DNA of 64,000 nucleotides, taken from contig JAIEQJ010000005.1 of assembly GCA_019747815.1 (NCBI GenBank), forward strand, positions 62,001-126,000. The letters run 5' to 3'. Below are positions 34,854-43,258 of the stretch, piece after piece (within the stretch, counting starts at the first letter, position 1; every line of letters starts with the position of its first letter). The notes beneath the pieces are model-generated. The model ran no database searches, was not told the DNA's origin, and saw only the letters and a program-made list of their open reading frames with translations. The position numbers and the translations under genes were made by a program. The stretch is from Hyphomonadaceae bacterium (lineage in GTDB: Bacteria > Pseudomonadota > Alphaproteobacteria > Rhizobiales > Hyphomicrobiaceae).

Positions 34854-35792
34854 ATGCGCATCGAATATCATCGCACGCTGCTCGCCGACCGGGTCCGTAA
34901 CGCCGCATTTCACGCGGCGCTGCGACGCGTGATCGTCAAGAACGAGACGACCGTCGCCGATATCGGCGCCGGCACCGGCTTCTTGGGCTTCCTGGCCGCC
35001 GGGCTGGGTGCCAAACGGGTCGACCTCTACGAGGCAGCCGACATTGCCGCTGTCGCGCGCAAGCTCCTGCGGCATAACCGGCTCACCAACTGCCGCATCG
35101 CCGAGGTGCATTCGACAGATGTCGCTGCCCCCGACCGCGTCGACGTGGTCGTGTCGGAGACGCTCGGCAACTACCCCTTCGAGGAGAATATCGTCGAGAC
35201 GCTCAACGACGCACAAGCCCGCTTTCTCAATCCCGGCGGGATCGTCATTCCGCGCGCGGTCGAGCAGTTCGTCTGTCCAGTGACGGCTGAGCGCTACTAT
35301 CGCGAGCTTGCCGCGTGGGATGAGGTCGGCTTCGGCCTCGACTTCGCGCCGGCCAGAGCGATGACGCTCAACAACATCTATGTACGTCCGTTCCAGCCCG
35401 ACGACTTGCTGGGCAACGCGAAGGCGGGCAAGTCCTGGGACAAGCTCATTTTTGGTCGCCGCAACAAGACGACTCGCTCCGGCGAGGCGAGTTGGCCTAT
35501 GCAGATGCGAACGACCGTCTTCGGTGTAGCGCTATGGTGGTCGGCGGAGCTGGTTGACGGCTTGTCGCTGGCAACCGGACCCCTCGATCCGAAAACGCAC
35601 TGGGAGCAGCTCTACCTCCCGGCACTGGCGCCGATCACGGTGGAGCCTGGGCAGACGCTAAGCGCGCGCCTGCGCTCCACCACCTCCTACGAGCGTGGCA
35701 CCAACGTGACCTGGACCCTCACGGTGCGCGACGGATCGGGACGCGAAGTTTTGCGCCAGGCGCTCGATCTGGAGAAGGGGTTTCTGCCGTAG
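34854..35792 (+). CDS. PRMT-like methyltransferase (protein arginine N-methyltransferase hallmarks)
   Basis: A 312-residue methyltransferase. Motif I is DIGAGTGFLG (36-45), with the acidic residue E60 after the second strand. The PRMT double-E pair is present as E102 (SETLGNY) and E111, nine residues apart as in human PRMT1, and the diagnostic THW loop is T248-H249-W250. The second half forms the PRMT-type beta barrel. It would transfer methyl groups from SAM to arginine or a similar guanidino/amine group. The start 34854 gives a typical short N-terminus. Proven bacterial arginine methyltransferases are few, so the substrate is uncertain. Confidence 0.7.
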   Translation: MRIEYHRTLLADRVRNAAFHAALRRVIVKNETTVADIGAGTGFLGFLAAGLGAKRVDLYEAADIAAVARKLLRHNRLTNCRIAEVHSTDVAAPDRVDVVVSETLGNYPFEENIVETLNDAQARFLNPGGIVIPRAVEQFVCPVTAERYYRELAAWDEVGFGLDFAPARAMTLNNIYVRPFQPDDLLGNAKAGKSWDKLIFGRRNKTTRSGEASWPMQMRTTVFGVALWWSAELVDGLSLATGPLDPKTHWEQLYLPALAPITVEPGQTLSARLRSTTSYERGTNVTWTLTVRDGSGREVLRQALDLEKGFLP

Positions 35793-35819
35793 GCGCTGCC
35801 CGGCCTTCGGGCCGAGCGC
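35793..35819. terminator. Terminator hairpin between convergent genes
   Basis: GCGCT-gcc-CGGCC, loop TTCG, GGCCG-AGCGC. The stable UUCG-type loop and ten base pairs (with one side bulge) make this a plausible two-way terminator between the PRMT-like gene and the RidA gene. No T-run follows. Confidence 0.55.
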
Positions 35820-35832
35820 TCAATCGCCCGGA

Positions 35833-36291
35833 TCAATCATGGATGCGCAGGACGGCCTCGATCTCGACGCTCATGTTCCCCGGCAGCGAGCTCATCCCGA
35901 CGGCGGAGCGCGCATGCCGCCCGCGCTCACCAAGCACAGCCACGAACAGGTCGGAGCAGCCGTTGATGACCTTTGGGTGATCGATGAACTCCGGCACGGC
36001 ATTGACCAAGCCCAGCACTTTCACCACCTCGATCTTGTCCAGGCTGCCAGTCGCTGCCTTGGCCGCCGCCAGCATGCCAAGCCCCACCAGCTTGGCATGC
36101 TCGTAGGCCTGCTCGGTTGTGAAGTCCCGTCCCACCTTGCCCGTGAACAGCGTGCCGTCGCTGCGTCGCGGCCCTTGCCCCGAGAGATAGAGCATGTTGC
36201 CGCTGATCTTGAAGGGCACGTAGTTGGCGGCGGGCTTGGCAACCTCCGGCAGCACCAGTCCCATAGACTGGAGCTTGGCATCTGCGGTCAT
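35833..36291 (-). CDS. RidA/YjgF/YER057c family protein
   Basis: A 152-residue protein of the RidA family, which deaminates reactive enamines/imines left by PLP enzymes. The conserved C-terminal HARSAVGMSSLPGNMSVEIE keeps the catalytic arginine (in HARSAVG) and the closing glutamate of the family. ATG 36291 is preceded by a strong GGGAGGAG. It lies next to 3-hydroxybutyrate dehydrogenase on the other strand. The family includes several subgroups, and this longer one may have a slightly different substrate. Confidence 0.87.
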   Translation of the reverse strand: MTADAKLQSMGLVLPEVAKPAANYVPFKISGNMLYLSGQGPRRSDGTLFTGKVGRDFTTEQAYEHAKLVGLGMLAAAKAATGSLDKIEVVKVLGLVNAVPEFIDHPKVINGCSDLFVAVLGERGRHARSAVGMSSLPGNMSVEIEAVLRIHD

Positions 36292-36466
36292 CGTTTCTCC
36301 TCCCTTAGGCCATTGCTGGCAAATTGTGCTGCGACACTAGCGTGGGGCAGAGCCTGTGTCGCCGCGACGTTGTTGCCGGGCATGATCCGGAAAAATCGCA
36401 CATGTTCAAGCCGTGTCGTTTGCGGCAGGATGCGCTCATCCCACCGCATCGCATAAGAGGCCTGCC

Positions 36467-37246
36467 ATGTCCCTCAAAGGCAAGACTGCCGTCGTCACCG
36501 GCTCCACCTCCGGTATTGGTCACGCCATCGCACTTGCTTTGGCCAAGGACGGGGCCAACATTGTCATCAACGGCCTGGGTACGGAGAAGGACAACGAGAA
36601 GGCGATCCGCGAGGTCGCTGCGCACGGCACCCGGGTAGCGTTCGATCCGGCCAACATGCTGCGCCACAACCAGATCACCGACATGATTGCCAAGGCCGAG
36701 AAGGACTTCAGCTCGGTTGACGTCCTGGTCAACAACGCCGGCATCCAGCATGTGGCGCCGGTCGAGCAGTTTCCCATCGAGCAGTGGGATGCCATCATCG
36801 CCATCAATCTCTCCTCAGCGTTCCACACGGTGCGCGCGGCCGTGCCCGGCATGAAGAAGCGCAAGTGGGGGCGCATCATCAACATCTGCTCGGCGCACTC
36901 GCTGCGGGCCTCGCCCTTCAAGAGTGCTTATGTGTCGGCCAAACATGGTCTTGCGGGCTTCACCAAGACTATTGCACTGGAGCTGGCGGAGGCCGGTGTG
37001 ACGAGCAACGCGATTTCTCCCGGCTTCGTATGGACACCGCTGGTCGAGAGGCAGATTCCAGACCTGGCCAAATCCGAGAACCTCACCGAGGCGCAGGCCA
37101 AACGGGAGATCCTTGCGCGACAGCCGACCCAGCAGTTCGTCACCGTGGACCAGGTCGCGGCCTTGGCCGCGTTCCTAGCAAGCGAGGCGGCTGCTTCCAT
37201 CACCGGCGCTAACTACAGCATCGACGGCGGCTGGACGGCACAGTAG
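36467..37246 (+). CDS. bdhA: 3-hydroxybutyrate dehydrogenase (SDR)
   Basis: A 259-residue SDR enzyme. NAD-binding TGSTSGIG (res. 10-17), NNAG, the SAHSLRAS active-site serine segment, YVSAKHG catalytic Tyr/Lys, and the SPGFVWTPLVERQI loop are all as in D-3-hydroxybutyrate dehydrogenase. It oxidises 3-hydroxybutyrate, a breakdown product of stored polyhydroxybutyrate, to acetoacetate. ATG 36467 is chosen as the start; the open frame runs upstream. It is followed by an NTF2-like gene after 27 bases. Confidence 0.9.
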   Translation: MSLKGKTAVVTGSTSGIGHAIALALAKDGANIVINGLGTEKDNEKAIREVAAHGTRVAFDPANMLRHNQITDMIAKAEKDFSSVDVLVNNAGIQHVAPVEQFPIEQWDAIIAINLSSAFHTVRAAVPGMKKRKWGRIINICSAHSLRASPFKSAYVSAKHGLAGFTKTIALELAEAGVTSNAISPGFVWTPLVERQIPDLAKSENLTEAQAKREILARQPTQQFVTVDQVAALAAFLASEAAASITGANYSIDGGWTAQ

Positions 37247-37273
37247 TGCGCCAATCATCGGGAGCATCGTCCC

Positions 37274-37657
37274 ATGTCCGATCTGGAGCGCAACAAACAG
37301 AATGTGATTGCGTTCTACGACCTGATGTTCAACCAGTGCCACCCGCGCGACGCAATCGCGCGCTATGTGGGCCATGACTACATCCAGCACAACCCGCACG
37401 TGGCCACCGGCAAGGATGGCTTCATCGCCTATTTCGAGCGTATGGCCCGCGAGTACCCGGGCAAGCGTGTCGAGTTCAAGCGCGCTCTGGCCGAGGGAAG
37501 CTACGTCGTCCTGCATTGCTTCCAGTACTGGCCTGGCGACAAGGACTATGCCGGCATCGACATCTTCCGTCTCACGGACGACGGCAAGATTGTGGAGCAT
37601 TGGGACGTGCTGCAGGCGATGCCTGAGCGGTCAGCCAATCCGAACGGGATGTTTTGA
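37274..37657 (+). CDS. NTF2/SnoaL-like protein
   Basis: A 127-residue protein of the nuclear-transport-factor-2 fold. The [20 protein letters not shown] segment and the EHWDVLQA end are typical of the SnoaL-like polyketide-cyclase-type group of unknown, often small-molecule, function. It is 27 bases after bdhA in the same direction, so likely co-transcribed. No metal or redox motif. Confidence 0.8.
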   Translation: MSDLERNKQNVIAFYDLMFNQCHPRDAIARYVGHDYIQHNPHVATGKDGFIAYFERMAREYPGKRVEFKRALAEGSYVVLHCFQYWPGDKDYAGIDIFRLTDDGKIVEHWDVLQAMPERSANPNGMF

Positions 37658-37663
37658 TATCGA

Positions 37664-37689
37664 AAAACGAGACGCCACGTCTTAGTTTT
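37664..37689. terminator. Bidirectional terminator hairpin with T-run
   Basis: AAAAC-g-AGACG, loop CCA, CGTCT-ta-GTTTT: nine base pairs with a small internal loop, ending in TTTT on the plus strand and AAAA on the minus strand. It lies between the convergent NTF2-like gene and the small membrane protein, overlapping the latter's stop codon. Confidence 0.55.
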
Positions 37690-37870
37690 GTGGTGGCCGT
37701 GCCGCCGCGATCGGCGCTTTGTCCTGGTCGGACCCATCTCGCCCGACCATTGCGGTTGCGATGAATACGACAGCAGCGATCGTGAGGATGACGGCTAGCA
37801 ATGCCTCCCGGCTCCAGCGTTGTGCGCGGAGCTTGATCAGTCGCTTGCGAATATGGAGCCGCTTTGCCAT
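37682..37870 (-). CDS. Small single-pass membrane protein (62 aa)
   Basis: A 62-residue protein: a basic N-terminus (KRLHIRKRLIKLRAQRW), one membrane helix (LLAVILTIAAVVFIATAMV), and a short polar tail. Basic N-terminus and single helix fit an inner-membrane protein of unknown role. The ribosome binding site before ATG 37870 is weak and the open frame runs further upstream, so the start is uncertain. Confidence 0.5.
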   Translation of the reverse strand: MAKRLHIRKRLIKLRAQRWSREALLAVILTIAAVVFIATAMVGRDGSDQDKAPIAAARPPQN

Positions 37871-37978
37871 CGCAAGATAAAGACGCCGACAACACGGCAT
37901 TGCCAGGGCGCCTTTGGCCGCGCGACAGAAGGGCACACAGAATTCAGCATGCTACACAGGTCTCTGGCCGGCAGGGTT

Positions 37979-38161
37979 CTAGAGGCCGCGCATGATGCAG
38001 CCGAAGACCAAAATGATGTAAGCCAGAAGCAGTCCGTAGAACTGCGTTGTCTCGCCGCTGAGCAGCGGAACTGTCGCACCAAAGAATTTTGTGAACAGGA
38101 CCGCGAGAGCCAGAATGATCGAAAGCAGGAAAATGAGAATGCCTGGTGCCTTCAAAGCCAT
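37979..38161 (-). CDS. Small two-helix membrane protein conserved in Hyphomicrobiales (60 aa)
   Basis: A 60-residue protein of two hydrophobic helices (IFLLSIILALAVLFTKFF and FYGLLLAYIILVFGCI) joined by a short polar turn, ending MRGL. AGGAGG lies eight bases before ATG 38161, good evidence for expression. I recall similar proteins in rhizobial genomes, annotated as hypothetical. No known activity. Confidence 0.7.
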   Translation of the reverse strand: MALKAPGILIFLLSIILALAVLFTKFFGATVPLLSGETTQFYGLLLAYIILVFGCIMRGL

Positions 38162-38456
38162 GCGTGGCGCCTCCTGGTTGGCCCGCCCCCTGACGCCAGG
38201 GGGCAATGCTGTGTTCCCGTCGATTCGGCTGATGGCAGCACGCGAGCTTAGCAGCGTGCAAGATCTGCCGCAGCCGGTCTCGATTTTGGTGTGGGTAAGA
38301 GATTGAGCCATCGATGCGATCAGCGTCCGCCCGCTCCCGAGCAGCACGTCGGCTCTCCATGGCCTGAGCCCGTCGAAGGATGCGCTGCGTCCGCTGCGTC
38401 TATTCAGCCGTGGCCCGAGAAGCTCACCACGGACGTGGTGTAAGCTGGCCACCCGC

Positions 38457-38771
38457 TCACTCTCGTGCGTATTTGAAGCCGGTGCCTGTTACCACCACCT
38501 CGATAGCGCCGCTCGTTATGTAAGGGTGCGTGACGCGAATGCCGAGCACCCCGTCATAGCCCCTTTCGCGCGCGCGCGCGGACAATCCATCTAACGCGCG
38601 CGCAATGGTTTTGTCGAGCAGCGCCTCGTATTTGGTCATGTGGCCGCCGATGGTGTTCACCACCGCCTCGCGTACGTCACGCAGGATGTTGGCCCCGCTG
38701 ATGGCGACCGCATAGACGATTTCGCCGCGCTCGATCGGCCGGTCGACGGCCTCGCTCGTGACCAGGTGCAT
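38457..38771 (-). CDS. YbjQ-family heavy-metal-binding domain protein
   Basis: A 104-residue YbjQ (UPF0145)-type protein. The VYAVAISGANILRDVREA segment, the GGHMTKYEALLDKTIARAL helix and the VVVTGTGFKY end fit the family, which forms small pentamer-like oligomers of unknown function. Its ATG overlaps the stop of the 611-residue gene (TGATG), so the two are translationally coupled. Confidence 0.78.
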   Translation of the reverse strand: MHLVTSEAVDRPIERGEIVYAVAISGANILRDVREAVVNTIGGHMTKYEALLDKTIARALDGLSARARERGYDGVLGIRVTHPYITSGAIEVVVTGTGFKYARE

Positions 38772-40606
38772 CAGCCTTGGCTCCGGCGCTCGGATACATG
38801 CTGCACGACGATGCGGGGACGGGTGCCGAACAGCAGTCGCTTCAGGATCAGCAGGAGCACCAGCCCAAGTACGGCCGCCGCTGCGAGCACGGTGCCATGC
38901 TTCTCCCAAAGCAGGATCAGGCTTACCTGACCATTGAGCACAAGCCGGGTATGGGCGATGACCGTGCCGGGATCGGGCAGGGATGCCACCTGCAGCATCA
39001 TGCCGACGGCAGCCGCCTGGTCGCGGCTGGCAATGATCGCCTCGCGCACGCGCGGGCTAGATAGCTCGGCCATGCGTGCCGGTGTCTGCGCCACGACGCT
39101 CAGGATTCTCTGCGCCGGCCCCTTCTCGAGCCCCGTAAGGTAGCGCGACAGACTGTCAAGCTGGGTTTCGTCGAGGTTGCGGGCAAGCCGAACCAGCGCG
39201 CTGCTGTCCAGCTCGAAGAGCGCTTCGCGGGCTGTGGGTTGCAGCGCCGCCAGCCGCGTGACTGCGAGCCGGTCTCCCAATCCAAGCAGGCGCTGCAAGC
39301 TGGCCTTGGTAAAGGTATCCGGCGTGGTGCGGCGGTGGATCTCGTGCTCGACAACCTTGGGCAGGTTGGCGCCGGCGACCGCCGACCATTGGAGCGCCGT
39401 TTCCAGCGAGCGGGCTTCGCGGGCGATATCGATTGCAGCCGGCGGCAGTGCGGAAATCGCCAGATTGAGCGTGCCGTTGGCGAGCCGCTTGGTCACTCCG
39501 GCCTCGCCCTCGCTCGCCAGCACCAGCGCCACGACCTCATCTAGCCGCGGCAGATCGGCCGGCCGCATGGTATCCAGAAAGCGCTTGAATGCTTCGTTGC
39601 GATCCGCGAACTCGAGTACCTTGGCATGAGCGCTGCGGAACTCAAGCCAGATCTCCACCACGCGCTCTGCGATCTTGTCGGCGATGTCCTTGATGCTTTC
39701 GCCAATGTGCTCGGAGATGGTACTGGCGATCTCCTCGCGCACCTTCGTCTTGGTGGCCTTGGATTTCATCTCGTCGGCGATGATCGGCAATACGCCATGG
39801 CGAAAATCCCAGATGTCCTTGGCGATCAGCACCAAGCCGATGCCTCCCGCCACGACCGACACGAGCCGGCTCAGGATCGAGCCGATCACGCGCTGGCCGA
39901 TGCGCGCCGCCATGTTGGAGAGCTGCCGCCGCACCACGAGCACGACCGTTCCCGCAATGCCGCCGCTGCCTTCAACCAGCACCTGGCCGGGGGACACCTG
40001 GGCGCCGGCCTTGGCCGGATCGACGCTGTATTCCTTGCCGGCATCGCTGCTCACGACGCTGGCCACCGTCGTCCCGTAGCGGCGGCCGAGAAAGGCCTGC
40101 ATGCACCGCGTTGCCGGTCCTGCGGTGTCGATAACAGCCAGCTCGATCCGTTTGCCGATCTCCTTGCCGACGCCGGTGGCGAGCTGCTCGATCACCTTCT
40201 TGATGGCATCGGAGCGGTACACCCGCTCGGCGGCCGTGGTGGCAAGCTCCTGCGCGCGCTCGCGCGAGGCCAGTGTCGACCAGAGCTGGAACCAGCTCGA
40301 CTCCTCGCGCACCTGGCCGATCGCCGCATCGACCTGCCGGTCGAGAACCTCGTCCAGATTGCCACGGCGCCATTCGTCAGCGACGATCGCCCGGTAGTCG
40401 AGGTTGGCAAGCCCGGTTTCTAGGCCTTTAAGGGTAAGCGCCTCCACTGCCTTGCGCAGGCCCTGCTCGTCGCGCGCCTGGCATGCTTCGTATTCCGCCC
40501 GCGTCATCGGCACCGCCGCACGCACTGTGGCGAATTGGGCAAGGAGCAATGCGAAGGTGGTGAGGCAGGAGACGGCGCCGCGGAAGAAATGAACAGCCTT
40601 GCTCAC
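38771..40606 (-). CDS. 611-residue exported/membrane protein of unknown function
   Basis: Signal peptide at residues 1-30 (FALLLAQFATVRA), then mostly helical periplasm-facing sequence. A hydrophobic stretch near 235-265 (RVIGSILSRLVSVVAGGIGLVLIA) and a strong C-terminal membrane helix (about 577-600) before a basic end (KRLLFGTRPR) place the protein in the inner membrane. Many Leu/Ala/Glu-rich helices follow. No catalytic motif recognised. It is transcribed with the YbjQ gene; the two have overlapping stop and start codons. Function unknown. Confidence 0.72.
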   Translation of the reverse strand: MSKAVHFFRGAVSCLTTFALLLAQFATVRAAVPMTRAEYEACQARDEQGLRKAVEALTLKGLETGLANLDYRAIVADEWRRGNLDEVLDRQVDAAIGQVREESSWFQLWSTLASRERAQELATTAAERVYRSDAIKKVIEQLATGVGKEIGKRIELAVIDTAGPATRCMQAFLGRRYGTTVASVVSSDAGKEYSVDPAKAGAQVSPGQVLVEGSGGIAGTVVLVVRRQLSNMAARIGQRVIGSILSRLVSVVAGGIGLVLIAKDIWDFRHGVLPIIADEMKSKATKTKVREEIASTISEHIGESIKDIADKIAERVVEIWLEFRSAHAKVLEFADRNEAFKRFLDTMRPADLPRLDEVVALVLASEGEAGVTKRLANGTLNLAISALPPAAIDIAREARSLETALQWSAVAGANLPKVVEHEIHRRTTPDTFTKASLQRLLGLGDRLAVTRLAALQPTAREALFELDSSALVRLARNLDETQLDSLSRYLTGLEKGPAQRILSVVAQTPARMAELSSPRVREAIIASRDQAAAVGMMLQVASLPDPGTVIAHTRLVLNGQVSLILLWEKHGTVLAAAAVLGLVLLLILKRLLFGTRPRIVVQHVSERRSQG

Positions 40607-40827
40607 GAAAATGCCTACAGCTTCAATCCACCGGCGCGCCCGGCTCGACCGTCATATAGTGTATCGGCGCGCAGTTTGCCCACATCTGAGCCAAAGCATA
40701 CAAAAAGGGCGAAAAGCGGCAGGCAAGCCTGTCGAATGCGTAATGTTGGGCCGCACCTGACGAACTGATTAGCGGTGCAAGCCCGCATCACAGGCAAGAC
40801 AGTACCATCGCGGGGCCGGGGGAAGGA

Positions 40828-42192
40828 ATGAATGCGGTTCTTTTGGCCATCGTGGCCTATGTGCTGGTCCAGTTTGCCATTGGCGCATGGGTTTCGCGGC
40901 GTATCGTCAGCGCCAACGACTATATCCTCGCAGGCCGCAAGCTGGGCACGGGATTGGTTGCCTTCTCCGTTTTTGCCACCTACTTCGGCGCCGAGGCCAT
41001 CGTCGCTTCGGGAGGGGCGGTCTACGCGCACGGCCTGCGCGGCGCGCTCGTCGACCCATTCGCCTACGCTACGGCCATCATTCTTGTCGGTCTCGTGTTT
41101 GCCAGGGCGCTCTGGTCGCGGGGTCTCACCACGTTTGCAGATCTTTTCCGGCAGCGCTATTCGCCCGGCGTTGAGCGCCTGGTCGTGATCGTGCTGCTTC
41201 CCGGCTCCATCATCTGGGCAGCGGCGCAGATTCGCGCCTTCGGACAGGTCATGGACGCCAACTCGGGCATGGGTCTGAAGGTTGCAATCGTGTTGGCGGC
41301 CGTGCTGGTAGGCGCCTACTCGGTGGTCGGAGGCCTGTTTGCCGACTCCGTCACCGACGTGATCCAGGGACTTGTCGTCCTAGCCGGGCTTGTCATTCTC
41401 GGTGGCATCGTGAGCGCAACCGTGGGCGGTGTGCCTGCAGGGCTGGCGCAGATCACTCCAGACCGGCTTGACCTCTACAGTGCCGAGGAGGGCCTGCTTG
41501 CGACGCTGGAGAAGATCGCGATCCCCGTCTGCGGCACCATCGTCGCTGTGGAGCTGATATCGCGCTTCTTGGGCGCGCGGACTGCCGAGATCGCCGGGCG
41601 GGCAACCGTGGCGGGCGGTCTCATCTACCTGACGATCGGACTGGTGCCGGTGTTCCTCGGGCTGATGGGGACGAAGCTCCTTCCAGATATTCCGGATCCG
41701 GAGCAGATCGTGGCCAAGCTTGCCGAGAGCTATCTGCCGGGCTTGCTCTACGTCGCTTTCATCGGCGCCATCATATCGGCCATCCTATCGGTGGTCCATT
41801 CCGCGCTACACGCGCCCGCGGCTCAGATCTCGCACAACATCGTCGTGAAGATCGTCCCCGGCCTTACCGATCGGGGCAAGTTGTGGGCCGTGCGCCTCAC
41901 CGTTCTGGCGCTGAGCATTGTGGCGTTCGCCATCTCGTTCAGCGCTGATGGCATCAAGGAGTTGGTGGAGACGGCGTCTGCCTTCGGCAGCGCCGGCGTG
42001 TTCGTCGCCACGCTGTTTGCGCTTTTCACCCGCTTCGGTGGACCGCTCAGCGCCTATTGCTCCGTTGCCGCCGGTTTGCTCGTGTGGGCTGCATGTAAGT
42101 ATGGCGTTGGTCTTGCCACACCCTATTTGGTCGGTCTGCTGGCGGCGCTCGTAGGCTACGTCGGCGCCGCCTTGATCGAAGGCCGGCGCTAA
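40828..42192 (+). CDS. Sodium:solute symporter family protein
   Basis: A 454-residue inner-membrane transporter of the SSS family with about 12-13 hydrophobic helices. The early ANDYILAGRKLGTGL and TYFGAEAIVA segments, and the VGAYSVVGGLFADSVTD loop, are typical of Na+-coupled uptake of sugars, proline, pantothenate or organic acids. Substrate not assignable. It stands alone with 221 bases of intergenic sequence upstream; the start is preceded by GGGGGAAGGA. Confidence 0.87.
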   Translation: MNAVLLAIVAYVLVQFAIGAWVSRRIVSANDYILAGRKLGTGLVAFSVFATYFGAEAIVASGGAVYAHGLRGALVDPFAYATAIILVGLVFARALWSRGLTTFADLFRQRYSPGVERLVVIVLLPGSIIWAAAQIRAFGQVMDANSGMGLKVAIVLAAVLVGAYSVVGGLFADSVTDVIQGLVVLAGLVILGGIVSATVGGVPAGLAQITPDRLDLYSAEEGLLATLEKIAIPVCGTIVAVELISRFLGARTAEIAGRATVAGGLIYLTIGLVPVFLGLMGTKLLPDIPDPEQIVAKLAESYLPGLLYVAFIGAIISAILSVVHSALHAPAAQISHNIVVKIVPGLTDRGKLWAVRLTVLALSIVAFAISFSADGIKELVETASAFGSAGVFVATLFALFTRFGGPLSAYCSVAAGLLVWAACKYGVGLATPYLVGLLAALVGYVGAALIEGRR

Positions 42193-42530
42193 GCCAGCGT
42201 CGCATTAGCCACATTAACCACATTCGAGCCGAACGCTGTTTATCAACGCATAGCCGCCCCGCGGCTCTGTCTGCGGCCATGTGTCTCGGGCCTATCGACA
42301 TGCCACGTTCGCGCGCCATTTTCGACCTAGGCGTATTTTTGCGCTGCAAACGGGGGTTATGCGGCAGTTGGGGCGTGTTGGCGATCATCTATCGATGCAA
42401 CCGATGGTGAACGCGTAAACGAAAACGTGAACCAAAGGCATTGGCAGCGCGTTAACCGGCGGCTAAAGAGGCTCGCAAAAAATATCCTCGGGGCCGGGGT
42501 GCGGTAATTCAATCAACGGGTTCTATTAGC
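42193..42530. promoter_or_regulatory. 338-base intergenic region with a good promoter for the HAD-phosphatase gene
   Basis: The upstream two-thirds shows no gene. Near the 3' end a sigma70-type pair is visible: TTGGCA at 42441-42446, a 17-base spacer, and TAAAGA at 42464-42469. The start codon (GTG 42531) is about 60 bases downstream. The stretch 42405-42440 carries several AACG repeats (GTGAACGCGTAAACGAAAACGTGAACC-like) that could be part of an operator. Confidence 0.45.
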
Positions 42531-43235
42531 GTGTCAACTGCGCGTGTAAAGTGTCGTGTTTTTGTGGATTTCGACGGAACCATTGCGCCCGTCGATACAA
42601 CCGATCTTTTGCTCGAGCGCTTCGCAGCATCTGCGTGGCGCGACATTGAGGAGGAGTGGAAGGCCGGCCGCATCGGCTCACGCGAGTGCATGGTGCGCCA
42701 GATCGATCTCGTCCGCGCGACACCCGCAGAATTGGACGCTTTGATCCGCACCGTGGACATTGATCAGGGTTTCCGGTCTTTCGTGTCGCTTTTCCGGCAT
42801 CTCGGTCATGCGCTGGTTGTCGTCTCGGACGGCCTCGATCGCACCATCAGGACGGTGCTGGACCGCAATGACATCGATGTTCCCTATTTCGCCAACCATC
42901 TGCGATGGCGCGGCGACGATCGCTGGCGGTTGACGTTTCCGCATGCGCGGAGCGATTGCGCCTCCCTTTCAGGCAACTGCAAATGCAGCTTTGCCGAAGG
43001 TCGCCCGAGCGAGCTGAACATTCTGATCGGGGACGGCCGTTCCGACTTCTGTCTGGCGGGCCGCGCCGACCTGGTGCTGGCCAAGGCCTCGCTGCTCAAG
43101 CATTGCCGCAACGCCAGCCTGCCACATATCGCATTCGAGAATTTCGACGAAGCCACGAAGCTGCTCGCGGGGTGGCTTGAAGAGCGCGGTGCGGTGGCAG
43201 CCCCCTGGTCTGCGCGCTCCGTTGGGACCAAGTAA
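42531..43235 (+). CDS. MtnX-like HAD-IB phosphatase
   Basis: A 234-residue HAD-superfamily hydrolase with the DFDGT nucleophile motif (D13, D15), an SDG motif II (VVSDGLD), and IGDGRSDFC for motif IV. The C-x7-C-x-C region (CASLSGNCKC) is typical of the MtnX-like group, which dephosphorylates 2-hydroxy-3-keto-5-methylthiopentenyl-1-phosphate in methionine salvage; the substrate here is not proven because other mtn genes are absent. GTG start at 42531. The class III aminotransferase follows 23 bases later. Confidence 0.8.
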   Translation: MSTARVKCRVFVDFDGTIAPVDTTDLLLERFAASAWRDIEEEWKAGRIGSRECMVRQIDLVRATPAELDALIRTVDIDQGFRSFVSLFRHLGHALVVVSDGLDRTIRTVLDRNDIDVPYFANHLRWRGDDRWRLTFPHARSDCASLSGNCKCSFAEGRPSELNILIGDGRSDFCLAGRADLVLAKASLLKHCRNASLPHIAFENFDEATKLLAGWLEERGAVAAPWSARSVGTK

Positions 43236-43258
43236 CAAACCTAAAGGGCAGGTCTGGG

